The position numbers and the translations under genes were made by a program. 9,011 bases of DNA from AV17 sp046262735 (GTDB lineage: Bacteria > Verrucomicrobiota > Verrucomicrobiia > Chthoniobacterales > UBA10450), in assembly GCA_046262735.1 (NCBI GenBank), contig JBHEMD010000192.1, positions 1 through 9,011 of the forward strand. The letters are read 5' to 3'. Below the pieces are notes generated by a model. It was not told where the DNA came from. It worked only from the letters and a program-made list of their open reading frames with translations, and made no database searches. Shown one piece after another: positions 8,221 through 9,011 of the stretch; within the stretch, counting starts at the first letter, position 1; every line of letters begins with the position of its first letter.

Positions 8221-8421
8221 TCAATGTGCCACCCACCACTGACGCAACTGGCGCATCACGGCCGTTTTGCTCGCGAACGGAACTTTCCTGGCCCAGTTGC
8301 CGTTGATACGCACCCGATAAGTGCGCGCAGGAAAGGGCGGATCAATCAATTCGAGTTTGATCTGCTGCCCCGTCTGATGATTGACGAGAGAAAGCGTGTA
8401 ATGGACATCGGCTTCGGACAT
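8221..8421 (-). CDS. Small hypothetical protein, 66 residues
   Basis: The leftward frame beginning MSEADVHYTLSLVN and ending RQLRQWWVAH reads like a real small cytosolic protein: alternating beta-like strands (VHYTLSLVN, QQIKLELI, RTYRVRING) and then a basic helix (KTAVMRQLRQWW). It has no signal peptide or membrane segment. ATG at 8421 is preceded by TAGGA at a spacing of 9 nt, which chooses this start over the longer frame reaching 8544; the added residues there would be encoded by the 12-bp tandem repeat. I do not recognise the family. It is divergent from the gene at 8545 and may share regulation with it. A small DNA- or RNA-binding or toxin/antitoxin-like role is possible, but nothing specific supports it. 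Confidence 0.55.
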   Translation of the reverse strand: MSEADVHYTLSLVNHQTGQQIKLELIDPPFPARTYRVRINGNWARKVPFASKTAVMRQLRQWWVAH

Positions 8422-8487
8422 GGAATTGTTTCCTACCGAGTGAACGCGAAAATGGCGAGCCAGAAGCTGAGTCGCAGCGTGCATTTT

Positions 8488-8511
8488 CAAATACACGTGC
8501 AAATACACGTT
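8488..8511. repeat. Tandem 12-bp repeat in the divergent promoter region
   Basis: CAAATACACGTG (8488-8499) is followed directly by CAAATACACGTT (8500-8511), differing only in the last base. A shortened variant, CATACGT, sits at 8512-8518. The first unit ends in the palindrome CACGTG. The array lies 34 bp upstream of the rightward gene at 8545 and 66 bp upstream of the leftward start at 8421. This spacing suits an operator bound by a regulator on one DNA face, but the protein is unknown. Confidence 0.5.
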
Positions 8512-8544
8512 CATACGTCTAATCATAGTTAGGCTCCTACCCAT

Positions 8545-9011
8545 ATGAACCGCGTAATCCTTACACTATTACTCACGACACTGATCATCCAGGCACCTGA
8601 GGCACGCGCCCAGAGCGCGAAGGCCGCGAAAGCTATCATCACACTTCTTACTGGCGCGGCCGCCGCAGAGGCGGTTTCGCAAACTGTAGGCGCGAAGATT
8701 GACTACGATGAAGCACGAGATGCCCTGCAAAAGCAGGGCATCAATACTAACGAGATGGCGATCTATTCACTGTATTTCACACTCAACGGCGATGTTTCGT
8801 CCATGATGTGGGCGGACATCTTTAATAAGCCGGATGTGTTCGCGATCGTTTCGATCGAGGGCCAGGGGAACTTCCTGATTCCGGAAACTTATGAGGAGTA
8901 TTCAGGACAGCCGATACTCCTCAATGTCATTGCGAAGCGCGCGCGGCCAGGACAGCGCATCGTCGTGAACATCTATGACGATGATTCGTGGAGTAACCGC
9001 GTATGGAACAC
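8545..9011 (+). CDS. Exported protein with possible C2-like region, C-terminus cut off
   Basis: The frame is open from ATG at 8545 to the window end (155 complete codons). The N-terminus MNRVILTLLLTTLIIQAPEARAQ is a clear signal peptide, probably cleaved after ARA (residue 22). An Ala-rich helix (23-50) and an acidic helix (52-64, YDEARDALQKQG) follow. Residues about 95-155 (KPDVFAIVSIEGQGNF, then GQRIVVNIYDDDSWSNRVWN) look like C2 strands, including the Asp-rich loop that binds Ca2+ in C2 domains. That resemblance is by eye only. Upstream there is only a weak AGG. The coding sequence looks less GC-biased than its neighbours. It is probably periplasmic or secreted; function unknown. Confidence 0.75.
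   Translation, partial: MNRVILTLLLTTLIIQAPEARAQSAKAAKAIITLLTGAAAAEAVSQTVGAKIDYDEARDALQKQGINTNEMAIYSLYFTLNGDVSSMMWADIFNKPDVFAIVSIEGQGNFLIPETYEEYSGQPILLNVIAKRARPGQRIVVNIYDDDSWSNRVWN

Noticed and set aside
7745..8239. A leftward frame opposite the glycine-zipper gene
   Set aside because: It is an Arg- and Ala-rich antisense translation of Gly/Ala repeats; the sense gene has a Shine-Dalgarno, a signal peptide and a terminator.
8488..8518. The tandem repeat as a CRISPR remnant or plasmid-type origin
   Set aside because: The units are only 12 bp and directly adjacent without spacers, and no cas or replication-initiator gene is nearby.
8191..8532. A rightward frame opposite the small gene at 8221-8421
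   Set aside because: The leftward frame has a Shine-Dalgarno at its internal start and a more protein-like composition; the rightward one ends in a translation of the 12-bp tandem repeat.

Overview
The window is GC-rich bacterial chromosome with compact, mostly housekeeping gene content. It shows no integrase, transposase, CRISPR array, rRNA or tRNA gene. I think it comes from Verrucomicrobiota, possibly a soil Chthoniobacterales/Spartobacteria relative. That is an inference from three things: an intergenic element built of AATGACGAA / TTCGTCATT words, which I remember as common in such genomes; stem-loop repeats ending in TGTAGC / GCTACA; and small secreted proteins with an SPYPPH tail. No rRNA or marker phylogeny is available here to confirm it.

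Layout. Positions 1-1959 are read leftward: a truncated small lipoprotein gene (1-212), a single-domain STAS protein (307-672), a HAD-family phosphatase (695-1378) and a tail-anchored FHA-domain protein (1450-1959). A gap of about 200 bp containing a pyrimidine tract separates this block from a rightward block. The rightward block holds lepA (elongation factor 4, 2163-3959), a type I signal peptidase (4107-5198), a polytopic membrane protein of unknown function (5293-6471), a squalene/phytoene synthase family enzyme (6492-7313), and two small exported proteins with the same 32-residue C-terminal tail (7369-7695 and 7709-8110). The second of these is a glycine-zipper lipoprotein. A strong intrinsic terminator follows at 8131-8164. 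The right end carries a small leftward gene (8221-8421) and a divergent, truncated gene for an exported protein with a possible C2-like region (8545 to the window end). They share a 123-bp control region with a tandem 12-bp repeat.

How the genes fit together. lepA followed by the signal peptidase gene is the classical lepA-lepB order of E. coli and joins translation to protein export. The synthase and the membrane protein just upstream probably form a lipid-related unit, with condensation of two prenyl diphosphates giving squalene, presqualene diphosphate or phytoene. The STAS and FHA proteins are phosphorylation-responsive modules whose kinases and phosphatases are not in the window.

Most notable points: three different hairpin-forming intergenic repeats each lie 3-22 bp upstream of a start codon; two adjacent exported proteins share a duplicated tail; the signal peptidase carries a large insertion and a long cytoplasmic N-terminus; and an iteron-like repeat lies between the divergent genes at the right end. 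I found no clearly new multi-gene system such as a defence island or biosynthetic cluster.
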